From NCBI RefSeq assembly GCF_001905505.1, contig NZ_LIPG01000004.1, forward strand, positions 558,001-622,000: a DNA stretch of 64,000 nt. The letters are read 5' to 3'. Shown piece by piece: positions 8,757-17,187 of the stretch (positions are counted from its first letter, which is position 1; every line of letters begins with the position of its first letter). The notes under the pieces were generated by a model. It made no database searches. It was not told where the DNA came from and saw nothing but the letters and a program-made list of their open reading frames with translations. The DNA is from Streptomyces sp. CB02058. GTDB lineage: Bacteria; Actinomycetota; Actinomycetes; Streptomycetales; Streptomycetaceae. The translations under genes were made by a program, and so were the position numbers.

Positions 8757-10147
8757 GGCGCCTCCTCCCTCTCCGCCCCGTCCGGCGAGGCCCCGGGACG
8801 CAGCGGAAGCTCCGCGGTGACCCGGAAACCGCCGTCGGTCCGGGGTCCGGCGTCGATCGTGCCACCCAGCGCGGCGGCCCGTTCCCGCATGCCGATGAGC
8901 CCGTTCCCGCTGCCGCCCGCGTCGCCGCCCGTGGCGGGCCCCTCGTCGTCGACCGACAGCCCGAGGTGCGAGCCCCCGTGGGTGATGCGGACGAGGGCGG
9001 TGCGCGATCCGGAGTGCCGCACCACGTTGGTCAGCGCCTCCTGCACGATACGGAAGGCGGCGAGGTCGGTCCCCGGCGGCAGGGGTCCCGGGGTCCCGTC
9101 CCGCTCGACGGTCACGGTGAGTCCGGCCCCGGCGGCCTGGTCGACGAGTTCGGGCAGGCGGTCGAGGCCGGGGGCGGGGGAACGGGGGGCGTCGCCCGGG
9201 GTACGGAGGTTCTCCAGGACCTGGCGCACCTCGCCGAGGGCCTCCTTGCTGGCGGACTTGATCGTGGTCAGTGCCGTGCGGGCCTGTTCGGGGTCGGTGT
9301 CGAGCAGGGCCAGCCCGACCCCGGCCTGGACATTGATGACGGAGATGCTGTGGGCCAGGACGTCGTGGAGTTCGCGTGCCATGCGCAGCCGCTCCTCGTC
9401 GGCCCGCCGCTTCTCCGCCGCCGCACGCTCCGCGCGGGCCGCCGCCCACTGCTCGCGGCGCACCCGGAGCAGTTCCGCCGCGGCGACGATCGCCGCGACC
9501 CAGGCCGTGACGGCCAACTCCTGCGCCCAGGGGGCGGGGCCGTCGCCGTCCGGCGGCAGCCATCGGTACAGCCAGTGCGCGGACAGCAGATGCCCTGCCC
9601 ACAGCGCGCCCAGCGACCACCATGCGGCCTTGCGGTGCCCCGAGACGATGGCGCTGAAGCAGCCGACGGCCACGGCGAAGAAGACCGGGCCGTACGGATA
9701 GCCGAGCCCGAGGTAGACCAGCGTCGCTGCCGACGTACCGGTGACGGCGAGGACGGGGTGGCGATGACGCACGAGCAGTACGGCGACCGCCGCGAACAGC
9801 AGCAGCCCGGCGACGACGCCGAGCGGCTCCCTGTCCTGACCGTGGGCGGCAACGTTCGTCCCGACCATCACGATCACTCCGAGCACGATGGTCGAGGCCC
9901 ACGGGATCCGGTTCTCGCGCCGGTCGGGGTCCCCGAACCGCCCCGGGCCGCCGAACCTTTCGAGCACGCCGCGCCGGTGCGTGTCCCCGAAGCTTCCGGA
10001 GCCCTGGCCCGCGCGTCTTCCTGGGCCGCGGCCGGTGCGCACCGGCCGGCCGGCGCAGCCCCGGCGCCACGGCGGGCCGTGTCCGGCCGGACGGCCGCCC
10101 GGGCCCTTGCCCGGGTCCGTGGGCGGGTGCGCTCGCAGATGGTGCAT
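8753..10147 (-). CDS. sensor histidine kinase, HisKA_3 (DesK/NarX-like) type
   Basis: A 464-residue kinase with an Arg/Gly/Pro-rich N-terminal stretch of about 85 residues, four to five membrane segments (about 84-225), the HisKA_3 dimerisation helix with phosphoacceptor H261 (MARELHDVLAHSIS), and a HATPase domain with N box REDxx-like FRIVQEALTNVVRHSG and G box GNGLIGMRERAAALGG. The start is uncertain: 10147 is favoured by TAGCGT 7 nt upstream, but the low-complexity N terminus means a downstream GTG (9967) is possible. Cotranscribed with the response regulator. Confidence 0.85.
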   Translation of the reverse strand: MHHLRAHPPTDPGKGPGGRPAGHGPPWRRGCAGRPVRTGRGPGRRAGQGSGSFGDTHRRGVLERFGGPGRFGDPDRRENRIPWASTIVLGVIVMVGTNVAAHGQDREPLGVVAGLLLFAAVAVLLVRHRHPVLAVTGTSAATLVYLGLGYPYGPVFFAVAVGCFSAIVSGHRKAAWWSLGALWAGHLLSAHWLYRWLPPDGDGPAPWAQELAVTAWVAAIVAAAELLRVRREQWAAARAERAAAEKRRADEERLRMARELHDVLAHSISVINVQAGVGLALLDTDPEQARTALTTIKSASKEALGEVRQVLENLRTPGDAPRSPAPGLDRLPELVDQAAGAGLTVTVERDGTPGPLPPGTDLAAFRIVQEALTNVVRHSGSRTALVRITHGGSHLGLSVDDEGPATGGDAGGSGNGLIGMRERAAALGGTIDAGPRTDGGFRVTAELPLRPGASPDGAEREEAP

Positions 10148-10463
10148 ACCGGCAACGCTAGACGCGCGGGGCACCGGCGCGCGTCAGCCGGGCGTGGTGG
10201 TGCCGCGTACTCCCTGCGGAGTACCCCGGGCGGACCTGGGGGTGGTTCGGCGCGGGGGCGGGGGGCGCCCGGATTCACCTCGGCTCGGGGCGGTCTCGGG
10301 GGCCGGGCCCGGCTCGGGGTCCGAGGGCCCGGGTTCACCTCGGCCCCTCGGCCTCCAGCAAACGGCTCGTCCGGAACCGGGCTTCCGAGCCGACGCCTCC
10401 TCGCACACGAACTCCCGGACCGGCGGCTCCGCGTGCCGGGGCCGCGGGCCGGGCCTTGTCCCC
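10148..10463. other. GC-rich intergenic stretch of 316 bp
   Basis: Between the kinase start and the TetR stop. It holds the GTACTCC/GGAGTAC inverted repeat and two loosely similar blocks sharing TTCACCTCGG (near 10273 and 10333). Open frames here are Pro/Arg/Gly-rich compositional shadows; I see no supported gene. Confidence 0.5.
10207..10224. promoter_or_regulatory. inverted repeat upstream of the two-component operon
   Basis: GTACTCC (10207-10213), a 4-nt centre CTGC and GGAGTAC (10218-10224): a perfect 7-bp inverted repeat about 60 nt upstream of the kinase start. Its symmetry and position fit a binding site for the NarL-type dimeric regulator encoded by the operon (autoregulation). Inference only. 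Confidence 0.5.
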
Positions 10464-11192
10464 TCAGGCTCCCCCGCCTGCGGCTCCGGCGGACCCGCCG
10501 TCCAGCAGGCCGACCGAGCGCCCGAGCTCGCCGGCGGCCCGGCGGAAGAACGGCTCACGCGCCTCGACCACGCGGTTGAACTGGCCGAAGAGCTCGAAGG
10601 AGATCAGACCGAAGAGCTGTGCCCACGCGGCGACAAGGGCGGCCACCGCGCCCGGCGGAAGGTCGGGGGCCAGGTCGGCCGCCATGCGCGCCGCCTCGGG
10701 ACGCAGCTCGGCGTCGACCTCGGGGACGGCCAGGCCGTCGCTGCGGTGGGCGTCGCGTGCGAGGCCGATGAAGACGAGGCCCACCCGGGATGCCGGGCCC
10801 ACCGTGTCCTGCGGGGCGGTGTAGCCGGGGACGGGCGAGCCGTAGATCAGCGCGTACTCATGGGGGTGGGCGAGCGCCCAGACCCGTACTGCGCAGGCGA
10901 CGGTGACCCAGCGGCCGGTGTGGGGGCCGGCCGAGCCTCCGGGGGTCTTCCGGGCGGCCTCCGCCACCTCGCCCACCGCGTCGTAGGCGTCGACGATGAG
11001 GGCCGTCAGGAGGTCGTCCCGGCTGGGGAAGTAGCGGTAGAGCGCGGACGAGACCATGCCGAGTTCACGGGCGACGGCGCGCAGGGAGAGCTTCGCGGCG
11101 CCTTCCTCCGCCAGCTGTCTCCTGGCCTCGTCCTTGATCGCTGCGGTGACTTCGACGCGGGCTCGTTCCCTGGCTCCTCGGATGGTGCTCAT
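10464..11192 (-). CDS. TetR/AcrR family transcriptional regulator
   Basis: A 242-residue repressor: HTH in residues 20-62 (LSLRAVARELGMVSSALYRY), then an all-helical ligand domain with WHG-type features (ALAHPHEYALIYGSPVPGY, about 106-124), as in TetR_C_33 proteins. It is divergent from a deazaflavin-type oxidoreductase at 11321, and two near-identical palindromes lie between the two starts, so it probably represses both itself and that enzyme, with a small lipophilic or aromatic effector. The C-terminal 12 residues (GGSAGAAGGGA) are a disordered tail. Confidence 0.9.
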   Translation of the reverse strand: MSTIRGARERARVEVTAAIKDEARRQLAEEGAAKLSLRAVARELGMVSSALYRYFPSRDDLLTALIVDAYDAVGEVAEAARKTPGGSAGPHTGRWVTVACAVRVWALAHPHEYALIYGSPVPGYTAPQDTVGPASRVGLVFIGLARDAHRSDGLAVPEVDAELRPEAARMAADLAPDLPPGAVAALVAAWAQLFGLISFELFGQFNRVVEAREPFFRRAAGELGRSVGLLDGGSAGAAGGGA

Positions 11193-11233
11193 GGGAAGAA
11201 GTGTGCCACGAAATCAGATCACTGAACATAAAC

Positions 11234-11248
11234 GAGAGCACTGCTCTT
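11234..11248. promoter_or_regulatory. TetR operator 1 (predicted)
   Basis: GAGAGC-ACT-GCTCTT: 6-bp arms with one terminal mismatch around a 3-nt centre. It lies upstream of and next to a TATGTT-like -10 box on the minus strand, so binding would block tetR transcription. Confidence 0.7.
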
Positions 11249-11286
11249 GCTTTGGAGCGCCACACCAGTGCACACTGCTCTAAAGC

Positions 11287-11301
11287 GAGAGCACCGCTCT
11301 C
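11287..11301. promoter_or_regulatory. TetR operator 2 (predicted)
   Basis: GAGAGC-ACC-GCTCTC: a perfect 6-bp inverted repeat, centred 53 bp (about five helical turns) from operator 1. A further GCTCT half site at 11277-11281 lies between them. It lies just before the SD of the oxidoreductase, near its probable transcription start. Confidence 0.72.
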
Positions 11302-11320
11302 CCAATCGGCAGGAGCCACC

Positions 11321-11776
11321 ATGTCGCAGCAGCCGTACTACCTCCGGGGCAGCGCCTTCAACGTCTGGATGAACAGCCACATCGGCCGCCTCGCCCGCCT
11401 CGGGGTCAGCCTGCTGGGCACCGCCGAGATGTCCGTGCGCGGCCGCAAGAGCGGTCAGCTCCAGCGCATCCCCGTGAACCCCCACACCTACGACGGCGCG
11501 CAGTACCTCGTCTCCGCCCGCGGCCACTCCCAGTGGGTGCGCAACATGCGGGTGGCCGGCGGCGGAGAGCTGAGGGTCGGCCGTAAGGTCCGGGCGTTCA
11601 CCGCCGTGGAGATCGCGGACGACGAGCAGAAGGTGCGGATCGTCCGCGCCTATCTGCAGCGCTGGGGCTGGGAGGTCAACCAGTACTTCCAGGGCATCAC
11701 CGCGAAGTCGACCGACGCCGAACTCCTCGCCGCCTGCCCCGACCACCCGGTGTTCCGGATCACTGTCGAGAGCTGA
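11321..11776 (+). CDS. nitroreductase/deazaflavin (F420)-dependent oxidoreductase family protein
   Basis: A 151-residue single-domain protein of the Ddn-like split-barrel family that uses F420 or binds quinones or flavins. Family features include the N-terminal FNVWMNSHIGRLARLG, the cofactor-phosphate signature MSVRGRKSGQLQRIPVN (about 35-51) and the YLVSARGHSQWVRNMRVAG block (61-79). The reaction is probably F420H2-dependent reduction of a lipophilic or quinone-like compound. Start set by AGGAGCC 5-6 nt upstream. Two TetR operators precede it. Its 3' end overlaps the convergent flavoprotein gene by 17 bp. Confidence 0.86.
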   Translation: MSQQPYYLRGSAFNVWMNSHIGRLARLGVSLLGTAEMSVRGRKSGQLQRIPVNPHTYDGAQYLVSARGHSQWVRNMRVAGGGELRVGRKVRAFTAVEIADDEQKVRIVRAYLQRWGWEVNQYFQGITAKSTDAELLAACPDHPVFRITVES

Positions 11777-13025
11777 CGCGATCCGATCCCTGGCGGTCCA
11801 TCACATGCAGCGCGCGCTGGGCCAGCGGATGCGAACGGACCAGCTCGGCCAGCGAGGTCGTCCCCCGGGTGATCCCCGCGAACGCGTTCCACGCGGGGCG
11901 GAAGCCCGTCAGGACCGCGTGCAGCAGACCGGGGCGCCGCTCGAACAGCTTGAGCATGCGCCGGCCGACGCCCATCTCCACCCCCAGTCCCGCCTTGATC
12001 GCGAACGCGTAGTTGAGCGCCTGACGCCGTGCGTCGACCGCGTCGTGCGCCTCCGCGATACGCACCGCCCACTCACCGGCGAGCCGCCCGGAACGCAGAG
12101 CGAAGGAGATGCCCTCCCTGGTCCAGGGTTCCAGCAGCCCGGCGGCGTCGCCACAGACCACCACCCGGCCGCGGGAGAGCGGCGAGTCCTCGCTGCGGCA
12201 CCGGGTCAGATGACCGGAGGAGATCGTCGGCTCGAACCCGGCGAGGCCGAGCCGGCCGACGAAGTCCTCCAGATACCGCTTGGTGCCCGCCCCGTCGCCG
12301 CGGGCCGAGATCACCCCGACGGTCAGCGTGTCGCCCTTGGGGAAGACCCAGCCGTAACTCCCGGGCATCGGCCCCCAGTCGATGAGCACCCGGCCCGCCC
12401 AGTCCTCCGCGACGGTCTCCGGGACCGGGATCTCCGCTTCGAGGCCGAGGTCCACCTGATCGAGCTTCACACCGACATGAGCCCCTATACGGCCCGCGCT
12501 TCCGTCGGCGCCGACGACGGCGCGGGCGAGCACCGTCTCACCGTCGGCCAGCACCACGGCGACCGTGCGCCGGTCCGGCACGGCAGGACCGTGCTGTTCC
12601 ACCCGCGAGACCGCCACACCCGTGCGCAGCTCGGCGCCCGCCTTCTGGGCCTCCTCGACGAGCCCGGCGTCGAACTCCGGACGGTTGATCAGCCCGAAGA
12701 GCATGCGCTTGGACCTGCGGGTCCGGGACAGCTTCCCGTTGAGCGAGAAGGTGACCGCGTGGATGCGGTCCTTGAGGGGCAGTTCGAACCCCGGCGGCAG
12801 GGAATCCCGAGAGAAACCGATGATTCCACCGCCGCACGTCTTGTAGCGGGGGATCTCCGCCTTCTCCAGCAACAGCACCCGACGGCCCGCCACGGCCGCC
12901 GCGTACGCCGCGGAAGCTCCGGCGGGACCCGCGCCGACCACGACGACGTCCCATACCGAGGACTCCTGCGGTACCGACGACGACTCTTCCGGCTCACGTC
13001 CGGCGTCTGCGTTCTCGCTGCTCAC
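11760..13025 (-). CDS. geranylgeranyl reductase family FAD-dependent oxidoreductase
   Basis: A 421-residue flavoprotein. The Rossmann FAD motif is VVVVGAGPAGASAAYAA (27-43), the family-typical PRYKTCGGGIIG (about 60-71) follows, and the second FAD motif is VVVCGDAAGLLEPWTREGI (about 288-306). This pattern matches the geranylgeranyl reductase (ChlP/GGR) group, which saturates isoprenoid chains of menaquinones and archaeal or plant lipids; in Streptomyces the substrate is probably a polyprenyl quinone or lipid. The N-terminal 24 residues are polar and disordered. Tail-to-tail with the F420-type enzyme. Confidence 0.88.
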   Translation of the reverse strand: MSSENADAGREPEESSSVPQESSVWDVVVVGAGPAGASAAYAAAVAGRRVLLLEKAEIPRYKTCGGGIIGFSRDSLPPGFELPLKDRIHAVTFSLNGKLSRTRRSKRMLFGLINRPEFDAGLVEEAQKAGAELRTGVAVSRVEQHGPAVPDRRTVAVVLADGETVLARAVVGADGSAGRIGAHVGVKLDQVDLGLEAEIPVPETVAEDWAGRVLIDWGPMPGSYGWVFPKGDTLTVGVISARGDGAGTKRYLEDFVGRLGLAGFEPTISSGHLTRCRSEDSPLSRGRVVVCGDAAGLLEPWTREGISFALRSGRLAGEWAVRIAEAHDAVDARRQALNYAFAIKAGLGVEMGVGRRMLKLFERRPGLLHAVLTGFRPAWNAFAGITRGTTSLAELVRSHPLAQRALHVMDRQGSDRVSSRQ

Positions 13026-13137
13026 GATGTGCTTCTGCTCCCGATCCGACCAGTGGCCCAGCTGCTCACGGCATCCTACGGCGCGTCGCGGCCGAACTCC
13101 GCTGTGGGAGGATCAGCCATGAATTCGTTGTACACGG

Positions 13138-13206
13138 AACGTCGCACCCACGGCGTCGCCCACCGTCGCGTACACACCGCGCCATAGTCCTAACGTCGCA
13201 CCCACG
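13138..13206. repeat. 15-bp direct repeat upstream of the dipeptidase gene
   Basis: AACGTCGCACCCACG occurs at 13138-13152 and again at about 13192-13206, 54 bp apart (about five turns), flanking a CATAGT-like -10 box. The second copy touches the SD region. It could be a paired activator or repressor site or a local duplication. Confidence 0.5.
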
Positions 13207-13218
13207 AGGAGCGTGCCC

Positions 13219-14583
13219 ATGACCGCCCGTCCGATTTCCGAGACCGTTGCCTCGCTGATGCCCCGTGCGAAGGCGGAGCTGGCCGAGCTGGTGGCTTTCC
13301 GGTCGGTGGCGGACCCCGCGCAGTTCCCCAGGAGCGAGTGCGAGGCGGCGGCGGGCTGGGTGGCCGACGCCCTGCGGGCCGAGGACTTCCAGGACGTCGC
13401 CCTGCTCGACACACCGGACGGCAGCCAGTCGGTGTACGGCTACCTCCCCGGCCCGGTCGGCGCTCCCACCGTGCTGCTCTACGCGCACTACGACGTGCAG
13501 CCCCCGCTGGACGAGGCGGCCTGGCTGTCCCCGCCGTTCGAGCTGACCGAGCGCGACGGCCGATGGTTCGGCCGGGGCGCGGCGGACTGCAAGGGCGGGT
13601 TCATCATGCATCTGCTCGCGCTGCGCGCCCTCAAGGCGAACGGCGGGGTCCCGGTCTCCGTCAAGGTGATCGCGGAGGGCTCGGAGGAGCAGGGGACGGG
13701 CGGCCTCGAACAGTACGCCGAGGCGCACCCCGAGCTGCTGGCCGCCGACACGATCGTCATCGGCGACACCGGCAACTTCCGGGTCGGACTGCCCACGGTG
13801 ACCGCGACGCTGCGCGGTATGACCATGCTGCGGGTCGAGCTGGACACCCTCGAAGGGAATCTGCACTCGGGGCAGTTCGGCGGGGCGGCCCCGGACGCGC
13901 TGGCCGCGATGATCCAGCTGCTGGCGTCCCTGCGGTCCGAGGACGGCACGACCACCGTCGACGGACTCACGACGGACGCGGCGTGGGACGGGCTGCAGTA
14001 CCCGGAGGAAGAGTTCCGCACGGACGCCAAGGTGCTCGACGGGGTGGAGCTGATCGGTACGGGCACGGTCGCCGACCGGATCTGGGCGCGTCCCGCCGTG
14101 ACCGTCATCGGCATCGACTGCCCGCCGGTCGTCGGAGCCACGCCGTCGCTCCAGGCGAGCGCCCGGGCGCAGATCAGCCTGCGGGTGCCGCCGGGCCAGG
14201 ACGCGGCCGAAGCGACGAAGCTGCTGACCGCCCATCTCCGGTCGCACGCCCCCTGGGGCGCCAAGGTCTCCGTCGAACAGGTCGGCCAGGGGCAGCCGTT
14301 CAGGGCCGACACCAGCAGCCCCGCGTACACCTCGATGGCCGAGGCGATGCGGCTCGCCTACCCGGGCGAGGAGATGCAGTCCTCCGGCATGGGCGGGTCC
14401 ATTCCGCTCTGCAACACCCTGGCGGCGCTGTATCCGCAGGCGGAGATCCTGCTCATCGGGCTGAGCGAGCCCGAGGCACAGATCCACGCCGTGAACGAGA
14501 GCGTGTCCCCCGAGGAGCTCGAACGGCTCTCGGTCGCCGAGGCTCTGTTCCTGCGGAACTACGCGGAGTCCAAGAAGAGCTGA
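13219..14583 (+). CDS. dipeptidase, M20/M25/M40 metallopeptidase family
   Basis: A 454-residue cytosolic metallopeptidase. Metal ligands are seen in YAHYDVQPP (H90), GRGAADCKGG (bridging D123) and EGSEEQGTGG (E156 general base, E157 ligand), with a final histidine near the C terminus in IHAVNESVS. The lid/dimerisation domain lies at about 195-320 (LHSGQFGG). It hydrolyses dipeptides or related amides, probably in peptide turnover. The start is ATG 13219, with GAGGAG 7 nt upstream; a GTG 6 nt earlier is too close to the SD. Monocistronic. Confidence 0.92.
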   Translation: MTARPISETVASLMPRAKAELAELVAFRSVADPAQFPRSECEAAAGWVADALRAEDFQDVALLDTPDGSQSVYGYLPGPVGAPTVLLYAHYDVQPPLDEAAWLSPPFELTERDGRWFGRGAADCKGGFIMHLLALRALKANGGVPVSVKVIAEGSEEQGTGGLEQYAEAHPELLAADTIVIGDTGNFRVGLPTVTATLRGMTMLRVELDTLEGNLHSGQFGGAAPDALAAMIQLLASLRSEDGTTTVDGLTTDAAWDGLQYPEEEFRTDAKVLDGVELIGTGTVADRIWARPAVTVIGIDCPPVVGATPSLQASARAQISLRVPPGQDAAEATKLLTAHLRSHAPWGAKVSVEQVGQGQPFRADTSSPAYTSMAEAMRLAYPGEEMQSSGMGGSIPLCNTLAALYPQAEILLIGLSEPEAQIHAVNESVSPEELERLSVAEALFLRNYAESKKS

Positions 14584-14618
14584 GGCACCGCGCGGGGCCC
14601 TTGGGGTACGCGCTGAGC

Positions 14619-14658
14619 GAAGTCGCCCACAGCAGATTTCCGGCCGGTGGGCGACTTC
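14619..14658. terminator. hairpin between dipeptidase and MBL genes
   Basis: A perfect 12-bp inverted repeat (GAAGTCGCCCAC at 14619-14630; complement at 14647-14658) with a 16-nt loop, 36 nt after the dipeptidase stop. It ends only 19 nt before the next start codon, so it may instead affect that gene's promoter. Confidence 0.6.
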
Positions 14659-14677
14659 ATCTGCGTACGTTCATGGC

Positions 14678-15361
14678 ATGGACGTCGTCGAAGTGCTACC
14701 CCACCTGCACATGTTCCGCTTCCCGATCGGGCAGGCCTATCTCTGGCGTGACGGCCGGGACCTCACCCTGGTCGACGCCGGCGACTTGCACGCGGCCGAC
14801 GCCATCGAGGGCGGCGTCCGCCTGCTCGGCCTGGACCCGGGCCGGATACGGCGGATCGTGCTCACCCACGGCCACCGCGACCACTACGGGGCGGCCCAGG
14901 AGCTCTCGGACCGACACGGCGCCGAGATCCTGGCCCACCGGCTCGACGCCCCGGTCGTCCGGGGCGAGGAGCGCTCGCCCGACCCCGACCTGCACGACTG
15001 GGAACGCCCTTTGTACGCCCACGCGCTGACGGTTCCCGAGGCTCCTCCCACCCGCGTCGACCGGGAGCTGGAGGACGGCGCCGGCATACCTTTCGGCGGC
15101 GGTGCCAGGGTGGCGCACTCCCCCGGGCACACCCCCGGCTCCATCGGCCTTCATCTGCCGGTCCACGGAGTGCTGTTCACCGGGGACTCCGTGGCCGGAG
15201 TGGGCCGGGTGATGCTCGGCGTGTTCAACACCGATCGCACCCGGGCCCAGACGTCCTTCCGGCGGCTGGCTGCCCTGGCCCCCTCGGTCGCCTGCTTCGG
15301 CCACGGCGATCCGCTCACCACGGACACGGCGGCCGTCCTGCGGGCCGCCGCCGCCCGCTGA
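14678..15361 (+). CDS. MBL fold metallo-hydrolase
   Basis: A 227-residue metallo-beta-lactamase-fold protein with the HxHxDH signature HGHRDH (64-69), the third histidine H151 in SPGHTPGS, the bridging aspartate D170 in FTGDS and H209 in FGHGD. These make a complete two-metal site. It resembles the glyoxalase II/quorum-quenching lactonase-like hydrolases; the substrate is unknown. There is no clear SD; TACGTT (14666-14671) lies 6 nt before ATG, so it may be leaderless. Confidence 0.87.
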   Translation: MDVVEVLPHLHMFRFPIGQAYLWRDGRDLTLVDAGDLHAADAIEGGVRLLGLDPGRIRRIVLTHGHRDHYGAAQELSDRHGAEILAHRLDAPVVRGEERSPDPDLHDWERPLYAHALTVPEAPPTRVDRELEDGAGIPFGGGARVAHSPGHTPGSIGLHLPVHGVLFTGDSVAGVGRVMLGVFNTDRTRAQTSFRRLAALAPSVACFGHGDPLTTDTAAVLRAAAAR

Positions 15362-15392
15362 GGGGCCCCGGGCGTCACTTCCGCCAGAACGA

Positions 15393-15770
15393 ATGGTGCG
15401 CCACACCGCTTGCGCTGGGCACGATTTTCGGTGGAACTGGCGGATGGCGGACGCCCCACCGCCGCGACGTCCCGGACAAGCCCCCAGGGCCCCGTTGCAT
15501 GAACTCTTCGAAGCCGGCGAGCCTCGCATCGTCGCCGGCCACGACGCTGACGGGTGCGTCGTCTTCGCGCTCTCGCCCCGCCTGTCCACCGCACTCGCGG
15601 ACGCCGGGCACGCCAGGTTGCGAGACGTCGCCGCCTCGTGGACTCGGCTGCGCGCGGAGGACGGCGAGGTCATCGGCGAGGAGATCGCCGACGTGATCGT
15701 GGGCGGTCTGGCTGCCCTCGTCAGCAGCGCCCGGCGCCGGAACCAGGACGTCTACTGCTGGGTCGCCTAA
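15393..15770 (+). CDS. hypothetical protein at the edge of the accessory patch
   Basis: Up to 125 residues; not recognised. The start is uncertain: 15393, or ATG 15444, which begins a Pro/Arg-rich leader (MADAPPPRRPGQAPRAP). The compact part (about 36-125; LHELFEAGEPRIVAGHDADG) has acidic helices and the ending SSARRRNQDVYCWVA. No signal peptide or membrane segment. It precedes a transposase remnant. Confidence 0.5.
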   Translation: MVRHTACAGHDFRWNWRMADAPPPRRPGQAPRAPLHELFEAGEPRIVAGHDADGCVVFALSPRLSTALADAGHARLRDVAASWTRLRAEDGEVIGEEIADVIVGGLAALVSSARRRNQDVYCWVA

Positions 15771-15774
15771 CCGT

Positions 15775-15966
15775 TCATGCCCCAAACCGGATCGCGACGA
15801 CCGCCGCGGTGACGGTGCCGAGGATGACGTCACCGCGCTCGGCGTAGCGAGTGGCGACCACTCGGGAGTACGTCGGGAGGCTGATCGCCCGCTCGACGGT
15901 GTCGCGCCTCCTGTAGCGGTCCCCGCCGAAGCCGGGCGGCCGTCCACCGCGTGCGCGCCTGCGCAC
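15775..15966 (-). pseudogene. IS5-type transposase, C-terminal remnant
   Basis: About 63 codons resembling the end of IS5-family (IS1647/IS4811-like) DDE transposases: GGRPPGFGGDRYRRRDTVER corresponds to the conserved GRPPGF...RRN-VER block containing the catalytic E region, and ATRYAERGDVI corresponds to the family's ATRYxKR element. The segment between them (AISLPTYSRV) has lost the usual CFNRLKQ-type residues, and everything N-terminal, with the first two catalytic aspartates, is missing. No intact terminal inverted repeats were found. Confidence 0.75.
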
Positions 15967-16176
15967 CTGATCCGGCGCAGGAGCAGCCGGTGAGGCTGCG
16001 GACGGACGGCCCTCCCCCCGTGCCAAGGCCGTCCGCCGCAACCCGAACGGCCACGAAAGGACAGTTTCCGAGTCCGTGTCCGTGCCCGCTCACGTGCAAG
16101 GTTGGCTGAGCAGGCGACTGAGGGTCGACGTGATTTGGCCTAGCCCGAATAACGACATCTTGATCAGGCTCTGCGT
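15967..16176. other. intergenic DNA between transposase remnant and regulator
   Basis: No gene is supported. The base composition falls towards the start of the regulator (TAGCCCGAATAACGACATCT), as is typical of a promoter, but I cannot assign boxes with confidence. Confidence 0.4.
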
Positions 16177-17187
16177 ATGCCTTTACGCATCCACTTCACA
16201 GCCGCAGATCTGGCCCGCACCCGGCTGGCCGATGCTCCTCGTCCCATGCTGGAGCTGGATATCGCGCTGCGACTGCTGCAGGAAGGCAGCCATCCCGTTC
16301 GGTTCGGTGCCTGGCGCAGGGAATCGCTGCGTCGTCTCTCGCCGAGGGTGCGTCGACTGTTCGATCTGACCCCGCCGACAGGGTGGACAGCAGGCTTTCT
16401 CGATCACGCCACTGCCGACAGTCTCGAAGAGGCGCTGGACCGGCTGCGAGCTACGCCTGCCACCCGTATCCGTATCGACATGAGGACCTGGTCCGAACGC
16501 GGTCAACAGCGTGTCGTGCCGGCCTGGACGCGGTCCCTCGGCAGCGACAAGCGGCTGATCACAGAATTGGCTGACACCGCCGCCCACGCCCATCGGCAGG
16601 TCATCGCCCCGTACCAGCAGCACATCGATACCCTCAGCCGTGCGGATCGGGCCCTGCGCGCCCACCAGGCCACCCAGGGCGGACTCCACACCTTGCTGGC
16701 CGGCCTCAACCCCCGCTGCATCCGGTGGAAAGAACCAGTGCTGGAACTCACCATGGCTTCCGGCACCGATGGAGACATCCATCTCGCAGGCCGCGGTCTG
16801 CTCCTGATCCCCTCGGTATTCGGATCGGAATACCCCGCCGTGGACGACACCGCCGAACCCCAGCCGTGGGTGACCTACCCCGTCGGCCTCCACGGCGCGG
16901 ACCCGTTTCTGCCGCCCACGGACACGGCACGAGCTCTCAGCACCATCCCCGACTCCCTGACCGCTCTCCTCGGCCACACCCGTGCCGTGGTGCTGTGGAC
17001 CATCAGCCGCCACCCCAACTGCACCACGACCGAACTCGCCCGCCACGCCGGCATCTCTCCGGCCAGTGCCAGCCAGCATGCGACCGTGCTCCGCACTGCC
17101 GGCCTCTCGCACACCACCAGGCACCACAACACCGCTCTCCACACCACCACCCCCGTCGGCAACCGCCTCCTCGAAGCGGCAACCTGA
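16177..17187 (+). CDS. ArsR-like winged-helix transcriptional regulator
   Basis: A 336-residue protein. The N-terminal 230 residues form a DUF5937-like domain (MPLRIHFTAADLARTRLAD start, RLLQEGSHPVRFGAWRRE). The C-terminal winged helix lies at about 262-325 (TTTELARHAGISPASASQHA, recognition helix). In other streptomycetes such regulators often sit beside an MFS exporter; here only an MFS fragment remains nearby (18064-18243), so this may be a stranded regulator. Codon usage is slightly less GC-biased and richer in His/Thr codons near the end (HTTRHHNTALHTTTP) than its neighbours, in keeping with recent transfer. Confidence 0.82.
   Translation: MPLRIHFTAADLARTRLADAPRPMLELDIALRLLQEGSHPVRFGAWRRESLRRLSPRVRRLFDLTPPTGWTAGFLDHATADSLEEALDRLRATPATRIRIDMRTWSERGQQRVVPAWTRSLGSDKRLITELADTAAHAHRQVIAPYQQHIDTLSRADRALRAHQATQGGLHTLLAGLNPRCIRWKEPVLELTMASGTDGDIHLAGRGLLLIPSVFGSEYPAVDDTAEPQPWVTYPVGLHGADPFLPPTDTARALSTIPDSLTALLGHTRAVVLWTISRHPNCTTTELARHAGISPASASQHATVLRTAGLSHTTRHHNTALHTTTPVGNRLLEAAT

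Noticed and set aside
10184..10558. Minus-strand ORF of 124 codons upstream of the kinase gene
   Set aside because: Pro/Gly/Arg-rich low complexity, overlaps the TetR gene end, and has no RBS.
15775..15966. Intact insertion sequence
   Set aside because: Only the last third of a transposase is seen, with a degraded centre and no inverted repeats or target duplication found by eye.
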